Shown: positions 19,901 through 30,911 of the stretch, piece after piece
How the letters are laid out: the number at the start of each line of letters is the position of its first letter
Position numbering within the stretch: position 1 is the first letter of the stretch
Assembly (NCBI GenBank): GCA_020809705.1
Contig: CP085826.1
Location: forward strand, 3,844,001 to 3,908,000
Source: Calonectria ilicicola
Taxonomy: Eukaryota > Ascomycota > Sordariomycetes > Hypocreales > Nectriaceae
Reading direction: 5' to 3'
DNA length: 64,000 nt
The notes under the pieces: model-generated
What the model was told of the DNA's origin: nothing
Database searches by the model: none
Seen by the model: only the letters and a program-made list of their open reading frames with translations
Made by a program: the position numbers and the translations under genes

Positions 19901-22900
19901 TCACCTACCCTTCGACTCAGCTGCCCTCGTCGCTATTCCTTGCCCTGCCCTGCCCTGCCTCGCCGTTCATGCTACGGGCGCCAGCAACCCTCCAGGGCCT
20001 GAACCAACCCCCCGCCCGCGGCTATTATCATCTCCTACGGAAACCATCCCCATTCGGTGTGGCAAAAAAAAGGGAACGACGTGACCAGCCCTCTCAAACG
20101 GCCTCCGTGCACCAGGGACTAAGGGAGGAACCCCAGGGCCCTATTTCTGAGACAGCTGCCCCGGTCGTTACCAGGCTTGGGGCGGCATCTGAGAAAAATA
20201 ACCGCTTCCCGCAGGTCCCAATACCGCATATGGCAGGCGTGGAGAGAAACCCGTGTCTATAATGATGTAAGTGAGTGCGGAGTAGATACCATCCGGCTTG
20301 CGCAAGCATTTACCCGAGGCGAGACAAAAATCAAGTTTATCAGGGGGATTTCGGGAGTAGTTGATACTGCGGCGCAACTGGTGAGCTGTAGCGCCAGGCC
20401 CTGGCTAGGGTGCGGTAGGGGGGCGTGTAGTTCATGCCGCCAGCTGTCCAATAGAACCGCTCGTCGTTGGTATTCACGCATTCTTTGCCTCTGAAGATGC
20501 CTTGCAGCTTGCGTCGGCCCTGCTCAGCCCAGCTTTACCGAGCTGCGAGCTCTTCGCGACGAGCACGAGATGGATTGCGTGCGTCTTGCCGATCCCGTTA
20601 CGCCGATACTAGCTTCCGGTTTGCCAATGCTTCTCAATTGGTAGTCGTCTCAATGCCAGACGGTTGTTAGAGAAATGCACGACAGCTTCATGCACTTACT
20701 CACAGCTCTTGTACGTTGTGCTTAACAACAAAGCTTCTGCGCTAGGGATGGATGCAGCTGGTGAAACTGCGTGTGCAGTACGGCACAGCAGATACAGTGC
20801 TGGAGCCGGAAGCCCCAATGAAGACTCTTGGCGAATGGCTTTTTTTTTTTCTTCACATGACTTACCTCAGTCGGGGCTTATCCATCGATATTATCCAGCC
20901 CTCAGACCTTTGTTGTGTGTACATATTTTTATTCCCTCTTCCGAGGCGTTATTGAGGCCCTCGAGGCGCGGAACCTAGGCTTCACCGTATCAGGCTTGGT
21001 CTATCCATGGGGAAGGTGCCCCAATAGTGCGTTGCAGGACTCGGTAGTCCCGCGGGGTGGCCGATTCCGCACTAACGCTGCACAATGAACGTGAATGGTC
21101 TCTTGACAGATGCGATTGGAAGTTTTAGCTAGAGAAGGCTTTCGCCTCGGGAAGCGCACTGATAGCAACCCAGATGTTGGATGGGCAGGTTCTGCTCTTT
21201 GCTGCTGATCGCCCGTCCCTCCAACTTCTCGTAAGCGCCCAATATGAACCACAATTGATCCCGGCACGGGCCCCGAAGAGGTAACAGGCGGGATCCAAGG
21301 AACCTTTCTGACGCACTGATTCCTCTAAACCAGCTGACAAGTGACGGGACCCTCTCGAGTCGAAAACGGATGCTGGACCGTGTACGCTGTCATGTGTTGT
21401 TGTTTTTTCCTAGCAAAAAAAAATCGTCCAGACACAGGCTCCGTGGTTCAGCACCAACAAGTGCCGGCCATGGCCATTTGTGCCCCTCCTCTCGAAACAA
21501 AACTCCTTGTCGACTCCGGCACAGCCTCATGGCGCCGGCGCTGATGCTATCGCTGACGCTGCAGCAACCTTTCCACCTTGCCAACCCCACGACCAGGGCA
21601 TTCCCTGTCACCGATGCCCTGGGAATCAAACTAACGCTACCTTTCTCGTACAGCAGGTGCGGAAGTGCATGTCATTGGAGTGTCACGTCACCCATTCGAC
21701 ACAACCTGCCACTGTCGCAGGATGATGAAGGAAGTCATGGACTCCTCCATTCAGACACTCGCCTGTTTGTACTCGAAGCCCATTGAGGTTAGAAGCTCGG
21801 CTCATTTGCTTTTTAGGCAGGGCTGATCGCGCTCAATGTGTGCTAAGCGGCTTGGTTCCGCAAAAATCTGTCTATTTTTTCCCCCAGACTACGCGCTTGA
21901 CACCGTTCGTCAATGGCGTTCATCGGCCACCGTCTCCATGTGCATGTGGAGCTGTTGCCATTGACTACTTTTTTTTTTTCTTTGTTTACATCGACTTCAG
22001 GTTGGCCGCAGAAACCAACTTTTTTTTATCCCGCTCAACTGTTTTAGCGGACGCCCTCGGTCCAGGGTCTCTTCAAGCCCTTGTAGTCCGGCGGCTTCAC
22101 GATCTTCTTGGCGATATTGAAAGAGCGTCTCAGCTCTCCACTGTCCGAGATAATCGACAGTTGGTGGCTTACACAAAGACAAGGAAAGTCTCGATTTAGC
22201 CGATTTGGATCAGAATCATATCGATTCCGTCTCTCTATAGCCACTTCGTAGAATTAATCCTGTGCCCGGAGATTTTACTGACTCGGGCTTCTGATCCAAG
22301 GGCTGGCGCCCCCTTCAGAGGATAAGACAGTCCAGCGCATCGTATTGTATGATGGGTGTCACCCACACCCGTTTCTGCTGCAAGTCCCTTGAGCGGGCTA
22401 AGGGCGGTGTTGTCGTAAACCGACTGCTCACGTCCCCCGTGAATCAGCATTGGCCTTGACCAACGAGCCCATTGTCGATCCCTAGCTTGTTTTCCGATCC
22501 GCTTCACCCGCTTGCCTTTGCCCTCAATGCTACTCACCGGAGCCTTGGCCTTCAAAACAGGCCGCAGGACGATTGATCGTCATTATGCCAGACTATTTTT
22601 CATGTTTTGTTTATACATTTTAAGTAATACCCATGATTTTGTCGCATCCAAGCTCGTCGCCGGAAAAAGATCCAACCATCACACACCCCCTCCCACACAA
22701 TAGACAGCTTGTCTGAGCCGAGCCGCAGCCGCATCGCGAATCCGGGCCCATGGTTCAAGGTTCCCCTCTTTAATCAATAGTTTCTCACTCCCGCTTGACG
22801 CCATCACCAACAAGTAGGCAACTCCGCACATTCAGGTTCGTGCCCGGTATTCGCGGGAAACAACCAACCAGCGCCATCCGCCCGTCTGTTTACTTCCTCG

Positions 22901-23900
22901 CGGCCAAGACGAATGGGATGGCAGGGCCGGGTTTCACGGATGTGGTGAGCTGCAGCCCAGCCCGCAACTGTCAGAGATGTCGTGCAACCCTCCAATCGCT
23001 ACTCACAAACCCGTAATCAGGCTAGTTCGCAGCCGTCAGCTTGCTTTGTGCTCCCTTTCCTTACGCCTAATGCGGGATGGTTTATGGCTGAGCTCCACCA
23101 CGTCACCCATGTCCTTCACCTCCACTTGCTTCCAGGCCACCCCAACACCCGACCACACAAAGCCTATCAGTCTCCTGACCCTCCATGGTGAGGGGTAAAA
23201 GAGAGAGGGAAAAAATGCACGCATTGCCATGGTGTGATGCATACACAGCATAGCATGCTGTTTTGGATTCAACAAGGGCTGGATGCATTGCGGCGCAGCC
23301 TGCGATGCAGCTGAGTTGCAGCTGCGGGACGGTACGGAGCGATGTGGTACGCCGTCGCATGCAATTGCGGGTTCATCGGTAAACATGCCAAGTAAACAAG
23401 CCCAGACGAGTCGCGTCTGTTGCCTAGTGACTCGCGACGGCCTAAACACACGCACTCGCGATGTCACGTGCTCTCGTCGCGCGATGCATCTCGCGTGTCG
23501 CATCTTGTGCACCTCAGGCATACTCACATGCATATATGCATATTGTGCCTTGTCTTTTTTTGGGCGCGCCAAGAGCCAAGGGTGTCAGGCTAGGCAATCT
23601 TTCCATCTTCTTTGAGGCGTCCAAGGTCGAGTTTGCGCCCCCACTTGGTCCAACCTTCATCTCGAATCCTCCCTTGAAAATCTACGATGCGCCTCAGTTT
23701 GTTTTCTTCTGTTGAGTGACGACAACTCAGAGACACGGCCGCCGCGGCGGTCCCCAGTTGGCGAGAGGCTTGTTAACGCCTCACTAACCTCGAGTCATAA
23801 AGATCATCAGTAGCTCCTCCGCAAATGGCTTGGCAAGGGAGGCGCCACTGAGCTATTCACGGCGCATTCACGCTCGGGAAGACCATGTTTATGAAACCCA
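16911..23900. other. Long gene-poor region upstream of cdc25
   Basis: About 7 kb of normal base composition with no sustained coding frame on either strand. The many short frames are Ser/Pro/Arg/Cys-rich, change frame constantly and show no family motif. The part nearest cdc25 (16911-18000) is probably its promoter and 5' UTR. A (TCAA)n tract lies at 19408-19433. T-runs occur at about 20841-20850 and 21968-21979. It lacks the strong AT bias of RIP-mutated repeats. It may hold non-coding RNAs or a gene I failed to recognise. Confidence 0.4.
19408..19433. repeat. (TCAA)n microsatellite
   Basis: Six tandem TCAA units interrupt otherwise unique sequence in the gene-poor block. This is a simple sequence repeat with no assigned role. 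Confidence 0.85.
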
Positions 23901-24857
23901 CATCCTCCCTCCACTCTAAAACACCTTGTTTGCTCGATCTAGAATCCCACACCGCGTGTCCACTTGAACATAAAATTCGCTTTGATGTCCCAGGGTGAAG
24001 TCAACGGGCTCCAAACTCATTTCCGAGGCATGCCACGAAGCCACGCCGGCTCGAGATGGCGGAGGATTTGAATGAGGCTGCCGGGTGAAGACATGTCTCA
24101 CCGCACGGGCATTCTTGCAGCAGCCAATTTTGCAGCGGTTTTATACTACACGATATGCTTTATACCAATTCACGATGCCTCGATTTTACGGCCTCGTCCC
24201 GATCCAGTCATCCGCATCCCTGGTTTGTATAATCTTTCGGTTAAGTACGAGGGGTGTCGACGGCGTTCAGCGAAATTGCTTCTTTGTTAATTTCCAAGAA
24301 CCCGCATTTTGGATCCCGTCTTCCATTTCCGCCTTTTCACATCGTATGCAGGAGTGCAGACTTTGCTGTCTAACTCTTAATCCAGCTGTTATGGCAGTGA
24401 CCGTGGCCGTGGCTGGCCCGCACCGCATCTAGGTTCTAGGATCTTCCCTTTACAGCCATGATAGTTTTATGTCATACGAGGACAGGAACACGTAGCCCTG
24501 TGCCGCCACCAGTGTTGTGGTACGCCTCCGCGGGCACGGGCAGAAAATTGCTCCTCCGAAATGAAGAGTGAAAAAAGCGTCCAAGCGGCCCCTTAGGAAA
24601 TCTGGCGCTGCCAGCCTCAGGCGGGAAAACGGACAAAGTCGGGTTTACGCTTCCTCTGTGGGATGAGAAAACTTTCATCCAAGCAAGCCCTTGCATCCCA
24701 GAGCTCCAAGGCTGGGATTTTCCTTGCGGTATTCGGCTCAAGTTCGACGACACTTAGTCTTGTCGTCATCCGAACCGGACACCTGGGACTAGATCGGAGA
24801 GCGATTAGCACAGGCTTTATGGTAGTCACGCCCCCTTGGGAAAAGACGTTTTGTGTG

Positions 24858-25754
24858 TCAAAAGCCATGTGGAAGTACATTCCAATCAGATGTTGATCGT
24901 GGTCCCAATCCGGGCGTGAATATGGAGTCGAGACCATCATCCAAAATCTGTGACGTCGCCACATTCTTTCTAGCCCAGCCCCGTTCCCATGTAAACCAAA
25001 AGGTTGACGGCCCAACACAATAGATGATGCTATCATCCGCAATGATCGCTGTGTCCTTGAGCTTAATTCCCCATGTTTTCCGACGGGGACGAGACATGTT
25101 TTTTTGGCTGCAATTCCGGACATATCAATTGCAAACCATAGTCGAAACCCTGACATCACCGACTTCTAAAGTTATCCCCTTTCAAAGCTCCCTCATAATC
25201 TTGTCAACAAAGCAACCGGGCTTAGCGAGAAAATTGATGAAACGCGACCCTGATTCATGGACCCTTTGCGAAACCGATTTCTCGGTAGTAGCAGTTCGTG
25301 GGATTGTTTGAAGCTGAAAGTTGCGTTGCTCGGATCTATCATACTCAATCTTAAACGTGAAGCCCTGACCACAAAATGGCCGCGACAGGCGATCACCAGT
25401 AATTGCTTTGCCACAGAGATATTAATAAACGGGGCAAGAAGGCAGCTGACTTCAACTTCATGCACTCGGTCTTTCTTGTTTGAAGTGTTTCTCCTTGACC
25501 GCGCCAGCCGAACTAGACGGCGAGATACCAAAATATGCGTCAGAGCCGCGGCGTTACACGTTGCTCGGATCAAAACATTGACAATAGATGAGGTTTCGAT
25601 CCAGACACACCGCCATAAGGTGCGTAGGTTCGAGCGTTGAAGCAACCGCGTGAATAATAAGCAATGTGAACTGTTTTGAACCGCCAGATCCAACCACAAC
25701 TCGCATCGGATCGGATAGTAACAACTGGCTCGGCGTATCCACATGATCGCCCAA
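24858..25754 (-). pseudogene. Possible decayed or multi-exon gene, not recognised
   Basis: On the minus strand several adjacent segments read like ordinary protein but in different frames and separated by stops. They are one beginning MGDHVDTPSQLLLSDPMRVV (25754-25554), one containing GFTFKIEYDRSEQRNFQLQT (roughly 25370-25190), and one beginning MSRPRRKTWGIKLKDTAII (25097-24858). Stops between them could be introns (untested) or decay. A long frame in another register (25744-25193) overlaps the first two and looks less protein-like. No family is recognised. The segment lies at the edge of an AT-rich block. Confidence 0.22.
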
Positions 25755-26599
25755 AATGTCTATGACAGGACCAGGTCTAGTAGATTAGCGTGTATAGATC
25801 ATATACTACAAGACAATGTCATGTCCGATAAATCTCTAGAATCTGCATAAACAACCGCCACTAGCGAGGTCGAGTAAGGGTTTTTGAAACACCATTTTCA
25901 AGTACAATGTTTTTTTGTTTTTCGTTTTTTTCCATTTCAAATCAAAAATGTAGTTTGGGGAATATAGCCGGGAAGCCTGAATTGACACAAATAACAATAA
26001 ACATCAAAGTCAACAATATTTCTATGTCACACTGCATGGATTTCTGATACTAACGAGAACTCTCACTAGTCATATATTTTTTTCATCTAGGATATAATAG
26101 AATTTCAGTACAATAACTAGATCTCATTGTTATGGGTTGTTGTTGTTTTTTAGTGACTGTGGTAACCCTATTTTCTTTTAGAATATTTATTGGAGGCCTA
26201 TATAAGTGTCACTATTGCTGCTTCATGATAGTAATCACATGATTTTGGCTAACCATTAATTTTGATCAAAGAATATGTATACCTAAAATAAAACAAAAAC
26301 AATAGTGACGGTAGAAGCCACTTTAGAACGCGACCACCACGCAGTTCAACACAAGGTTATCCATCAATTGATGATGTGATACGTGGATCCAGGGTAGGCC
26401 AAGTGTGGATGCACATGATGTGGGGAGCTAACTCCCAGCTTTTTGGTACCAACTCAGTGGGGTCGCGGGGTGCTGGCGGTGAGGAACGGCATAACTGGGA
26501 TTTTTTTTTTTTTTCTAGCATTGCGACTAAGTATTGGTGATAAGATCAGGACGTCCTTGGACCAGATATTATTACTTTTCATACCATATACCAACCAGC
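25755..26599. other. AT-rich block and POL5 upstream region
   Basis: The stretch 25780-26330 is clearly AT-richer than the surrounding sequence and full of TA steps and T/A runs, with no coding frame. It could be a worn, RIP-like repeat relic, but I see no terminal repeats or transposase remnants. The last 250 bases (26350-26599) return to normal composition, carry a T-run at about 26502-26514, and probably hold the POL5 promoter. Confidence 0.45.
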
Positions 26600-29500
26600 A
26601 TGGGCAGCAAACGAAAGCGCGGAGCTAAGGAAAGCTCCAATTCCACCCAAAAACCCCAGAAACGAACGAAAAATGACGTCAGCTCGAATGCGCCCGCTGC
26701 AAAGCAATCCAAAATCACAATCGACAAATCCCCTTTCGTCGAGACACCATTGGGCGACGACCGCAAACGCGAGGCTGCTCTTTACGAGCTACTAGGTAGT
26801 GACGATACAAACGAGCGCATAGAAGCCGCAGATTGCATTATCTCAAGCTTGTTGGGAGGAGATGGCGTTCCAGAACCCGTCCTACTGAGGCATCTGGATC
26901 GTCGGCTGTTTCGCGGACTTGCAAGTGGCAGGAATGCATCGCGTCTGGGCTTCAGTTTGGTGATTACAGAGCTCCTGGTGCAATTGTTTGGCGAAAGCGA
27001 TCTGGCCAAGACCAAATACACCGGCCTCCCGTTCGAGAAGGTGCTTGGAATCTTGGCAGAGAAGACTCAGGCTATCGGAAACATTCCTGGCCAGGAGGAG
27101 CGAGACCACTTTTTCGGGCAACTCTTCGGCATCGAGTGCTTCGTTCGATCAGGAACTCTCTTCCGCGACGTTTCGAGATGGAACAATGTGCTGGCATTGC
27201 TGTTGAAGCTATGCAGCAAGAAGGTCTGGCTGCGATCCCAGTGCGGCTGGGTCATCGTGCAGGCCGTTGAACACATGAGCAAGAACGAAGCCAAAGCGAC
27301 ACTGGAGAAGCTGGCTGATGCTGGGTTCGCCAAGACCCCCGAGGGTGCGGCCATCTGGTTAATTGCGACGACTCGATTTCCTGATCTCAAGGTGAAGCCT
27401 TGGGAGAATCCCTTGTCTAAGAAATCCTTCGGTGACTTAGCTGCCGTGCTCAAGGAGAGCTTTTCTCAGGACCAAGGAAACCAAGGCCAGAAGAACAAGC
27501 AAGCAAGCTGGACTGCTCAATTGCACTTTGCCTGGGATTTGATTCTCGCACACTATGTGAAGGAAGCTGATGCCGGGTCAGAAGATTTTGACCAATTTTG
27601 GTCCCGCGTCGTTGATGGTAAGTAGTATATCGTGATGTTGAAGGAGAAATTTTGCTAATAGTCCCAAGACGGATTATTTTCCAAGAGTGCCACCGATGGC
27701 CAAAAGTTCAAAGGTTTCGCCGTTTTCCAGAAGATGCTGGAAGGTTTCATCAACCACGATTCCCACATCGAATGCCTTTTCAGCAAAAATCTGATGGTTT
27801 GCTTGATGAACCAAGCTGCTAAAGAAGACCGCTACCTGCACCGCGCTGCCACCAAAGCGCTGAAGGCGATTGAATCAGTTGTTTCTGCGCACCCGAACAC
27901 CCTCATACCCGTTCTGCGCAGCCTCCTAGGAAAGAATGGCGCATACAACTTTGACCAAAGGACTAGCTCCAAGACTGTCGACAAGATCCTGCAAAGCATC
28001 ACAAATGAAACTGGGGCTGAAGCGTTCAAAATTATCCGCCAACCGATTGCTTCATTGACCAAGGTTGAGACTAGCCAAGCAGTGTCTACGCTTCGAAGCT
28101 ATGCAGAATATCTATCTAAAGTGCTCAATGCCCAGGCATTGCTCTCATCTGGCGATATGAAGAAGGGCGCATTCTCTTCGGCTTTACAGGAGCTTTCCCA
28201 ATTAGCATACTCGAGCCCCAAACATATTCCGACTGAAGCTTTGACAGAGCAGATCCAGGAGCTGTGTCGTTCTCGTCTCGAATCCTCCTTTGCCAAGATC
28301 AGCAAAAAGACGGAGGACTATGAGACTCTTTGTCTGGCTGTTGCTTCTATTGACCCTGAATCGGTAGCCATGACCGAGGAGATCAAGGCTTCTGTTCAAG
28401 ATGCGCTTGCCCGTATGCAGAAGCTTTTGAAACGAAAGTCGAAGGACAAGGACGAGAAAAGCTTTTCTCAAGCCCTGGCCATGTTGCATGCTGTGTCAAT
28501 TTTCCAGCTATACAACCAAGATCCTGATGCTATGGAGGTTTTGGAGGATCTTGCTCAATATTCTGATAGACTCAAGAAAGGCAAAGCCGAAGACACCGAA
28601 CCGGGCACCTCTGAGCTGTTGGTTGAAATCCTGCTGTCCATGGTCGCAAGGCCATCATCGTTGATGCGGCAAGTTTCCCAGCAGGTCTTTGAGGCCTTCA
28701 CACCTCAAATTTCTGCCGAAGGTCTGGAGCTGCTCACCGGCCCCCTGGCCTCTGGCGAAAGCACAAAGGGACAGAAGGAACTTTTCAACACCGAGGATGA
28801 CATGGAAATTGACGAGGATGGCGACGATTCATCCGATGAAGAGGAGGGATCTGACATTGAAATCGACTCTGACGTCGAGTTTGTTGATTTGAAGGAACAA
28901 AACGGCGACGATGAGTCGGGCAACGAAGACGAAGACGAAAATGAAGATGAAGACGACGAAGACGAGGATAATGATGAGCAGAAGCCCCTGCAGCTGGAGG
29001 TGCTCCTGGGCAATATCCTTAAAAGCCACACCCTGGACAAGGACGCCGACGCCGAGTCCGGGTCAGATGCCGACATGTCCGATTCCGAGATGTTTGAAAT
29101 GGACGGGGCACTGACGGAGGTCTTCAAGCAGCACGCCAAGGCCCGCCCCGACACCAAGAAGCAGAAGAAGGAGGCCAAGCAATCCGTCGTCAACTTCAAG
29201 AACCGCATCCTGGACCTGTTGGACATTTACGTCCGCAACGAGGCCCTCCACCCCCTGACCTTCTCCATCCTCATCCCCCTCCTCAACCTGATGCGCACCA
29301 CCAGCACCAAGCCCCTGGCCGCCCGCGGCTGCGAGATCATCCTCAACTACCAAAAGGCCCTCAAGAAGGCCCGCAACACCCGCGACGATGCTGAAGCGCC
29401 ACCCGCGGACGATCTCTTCTCCATCCTCCTAGAGGTGCACGCCGAGGCGGCCAAGGACAACGCCCACGCCTATGCCAAGGCTGCCAGCGCCGCCAGTCTC

Positions 29501-29671
29501 ATCGTGGCCTCGTCCATGTACGCCGCGGACAAGACCAAGATTAAGGATGTGGCGGCCGTGTACGCCAAGTCGCAGTCGGACTGGGTGTTGGGTGAAGCGA
29601 AGTTGCAGAGTTCCTTCTTTGCTGACTGGAATAACTGGTGCCAGAACCTGGCTTCGCAGACACATTCTTGA
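26600..29671 (+). CDS. pol5: DNA polymerase V / Mybbp1a-like nucleolar protein Pol5
   Basis: Two exons (26600-27617 and 27669-29671) give 1006 residues. The 51-nt intron starts GTAAGT, has a GCTAAT branch site and ends CCCAAG; the join reads VVDDGLFSKS. The N-terminus is basic (MGSKRKRGAKESSNSTQKPQ). The body is armadillo/HEAT-like and matches the Pol5/MYBBP1A family: LYELLGSDDTNERIEAADCI, RLFRGLASGRNASRLGFSL and KVWLRSQCGWVI. A long acidic tract around residue 710-780 is typical of this family. A C-terminal segment (NFKNRILDLLDIYVRNEALH) follows. Pol5 is not a replicative polymerase despite its name: it acts in the nucleolus in rDNA transcription and ribosome assembly. The start is the ATG before GSKRKRG; the frame is open upstream but without an ATG in context. 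Codon use shifts strongly to GC-ending codons from about 29030. Confidence 0.92.
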
Positions 29672-29858
29672 TACCCCCCCAATTAATGTATTTCCTTTGG
29701 ACGTAATTTAGATAGACAGGAATCGGAAAAGTCACAGCGTTAAGACATAAAACTACAATCAATCACTTGGGAATGCCTGCAATTGAACCGTGAAATCTAT
29801 GACCCTGTCATCATGATAGTACAAGTGCTGTTTTTTACGCTTGGCACAGCTTTGTTCT

Positions 29859-30902
29859 CTAGTCTTCCATCTTGTCGTCATCCTTCTTGTCATCCTCATC
29901 ATCATCGTCGTCTAGGTCATCCTCAGCCTTTGCTAACCTCTCAGCCTCCTCCCGGAGCTCCTTGGGCACCTCCATATGTCGGCCTTTGGTGGGGCCATCC
30001 ACCGTGCTGATCCAGGTCATCTCCAGCTCAAAGTCCTTGTCCTTGTTGTCCTTCTGTGCGACGTAGATGATGCGGGCAGCCTCCTTGACTGCATCGTGGA
30101 GGGAGATGTTGCCTGCAGGTAGATCGAGCTTCTCAAGTTCCGCCTTGGCAGCCTGGCGACCCTTGCCGGTTGCGGCACCGTAGTAGCCCCAGTAGAGGCC
30201 GCTGGGCTCAATCATGTACAAGAAAGGGCCGCCGTGCTTGCCGGGGACCTTGCCTCCAGCACCACACTTGGGGCCAGAGCCAACCTCGCCGTCGACGGGG
30301 GTCTCCTCGGAGGTGTCAACACCACCGACAATGGCGGTGATACCGAATGGTCGAACAGATCCGTACATGGTGTAGGCCTGAAGGTAGCCACCCATGCGGG
30401 AGGCAAGGTCGGATGTGGGGATGGGGGTCTTGAAGTTCTGTCGCCAGCTCTGGGCTTCATCGCGGGCTCGATCGACAAAGTGTCGACCATCGGGAACCAT
30501 ACCAGAATAGACCTAAGCAATCAGACCAGTTAGCCGAGCCGGGATGGGACAAATTGGACTGGAAGGAGAAGAGGGGGCCATACCGCTCCAACGTGGCTAT
30601 CAACTGTGGCGATGCGCTTGTTGGCACCTGGTTTTAGAAGCTTGGAGGAGACGACCTTCTCGACAGCCAGGACCACACCGTCCTTGGCCCGAATTCCGAT
30701 GGATGTGCCGCCATTTTCCACTGCCTTGACGGCGTATTCAACCTGGAAGTTTCGACCATCAGGGGAGAAGATGGAGTTGAGGAGATCGTAGCCCGTGCCT
30801 ATCGACGTCTATGAAAGCAAGGTATCTGGGTCAGCAGCTGGGGTCTAGCTCTCCCTGGCGGGGGATCTATAGTAGCAGGTTGGAGCTGGAGAAGCTTACC
30901 AT
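29859..30902 (-). CDS. pre10: 20S proteasome subunit alpha-7 (Pre10/PSMA3)
   Basis: Three exons: 30902-30900 (ATG only), 30808-30584 and 30512-29859, giving 293 residues. Introns are 91 nt (GTAAGC...CATAG) and 71 nt (GTATGG...CTTAG). The joined N-terminus reads [20 protein letters not shown], then [20 protein letters not shown], the alpha-subunit signature. [20 protein letters not shown] and [11 protein letters not shown] are alpha-7 specific. The C-terminus is strongly acidic ([20 protein letters not shown]), as in other Pre10/PSMA3 proteins. It has a Gly/Pro insert ([17 protein letters not shown]) before the EPSG motif compared with yeast. The subunit sits in the outer rings of the 20S core. 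The 3-nt first coding exon is unusual but the frame and the known N-terminus support it. Its stop is under 200 bases from the POL5 stop, so the two converge. Confidence 0.95.
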
Positions 30903-30911
30903 GGTGGCAGT
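30903..30911 (+). promoter_or_regulatory. PACE-like element at the PRE10 start
   Basis: GGTGGCAGT lies immediately upstream of the PRE10 start codon, written here on the plus strand while the gene runs leftward. It matches seven of nine bases of the yeast Rpn4 proteasome element GGTGGCAAA. The same nine bases occur upstream of RPT1. Position inside the 5' UTR makes function uncertain. Confidence 0.25.

Noticed and set aside
22235..22555. 106-codon minus-strand frame, briefly considered as an rDNA-associated peptide
   Set aside because: No rRNA-like sequence surrounds it and no recognisable motif remains.
25193..25744. 183-codon frame on the minus strand
   Set aside because: Composition is irregular, with many Arg, Leu and Ser; segments in other frames of the same strand look more protein-like.
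28705..29226. 173-codon antisense frame of mostly Ser
   Set aside because: It is the mirror of the acidic (GAA/GAC/GAT) tract of POL5 on the other strand.
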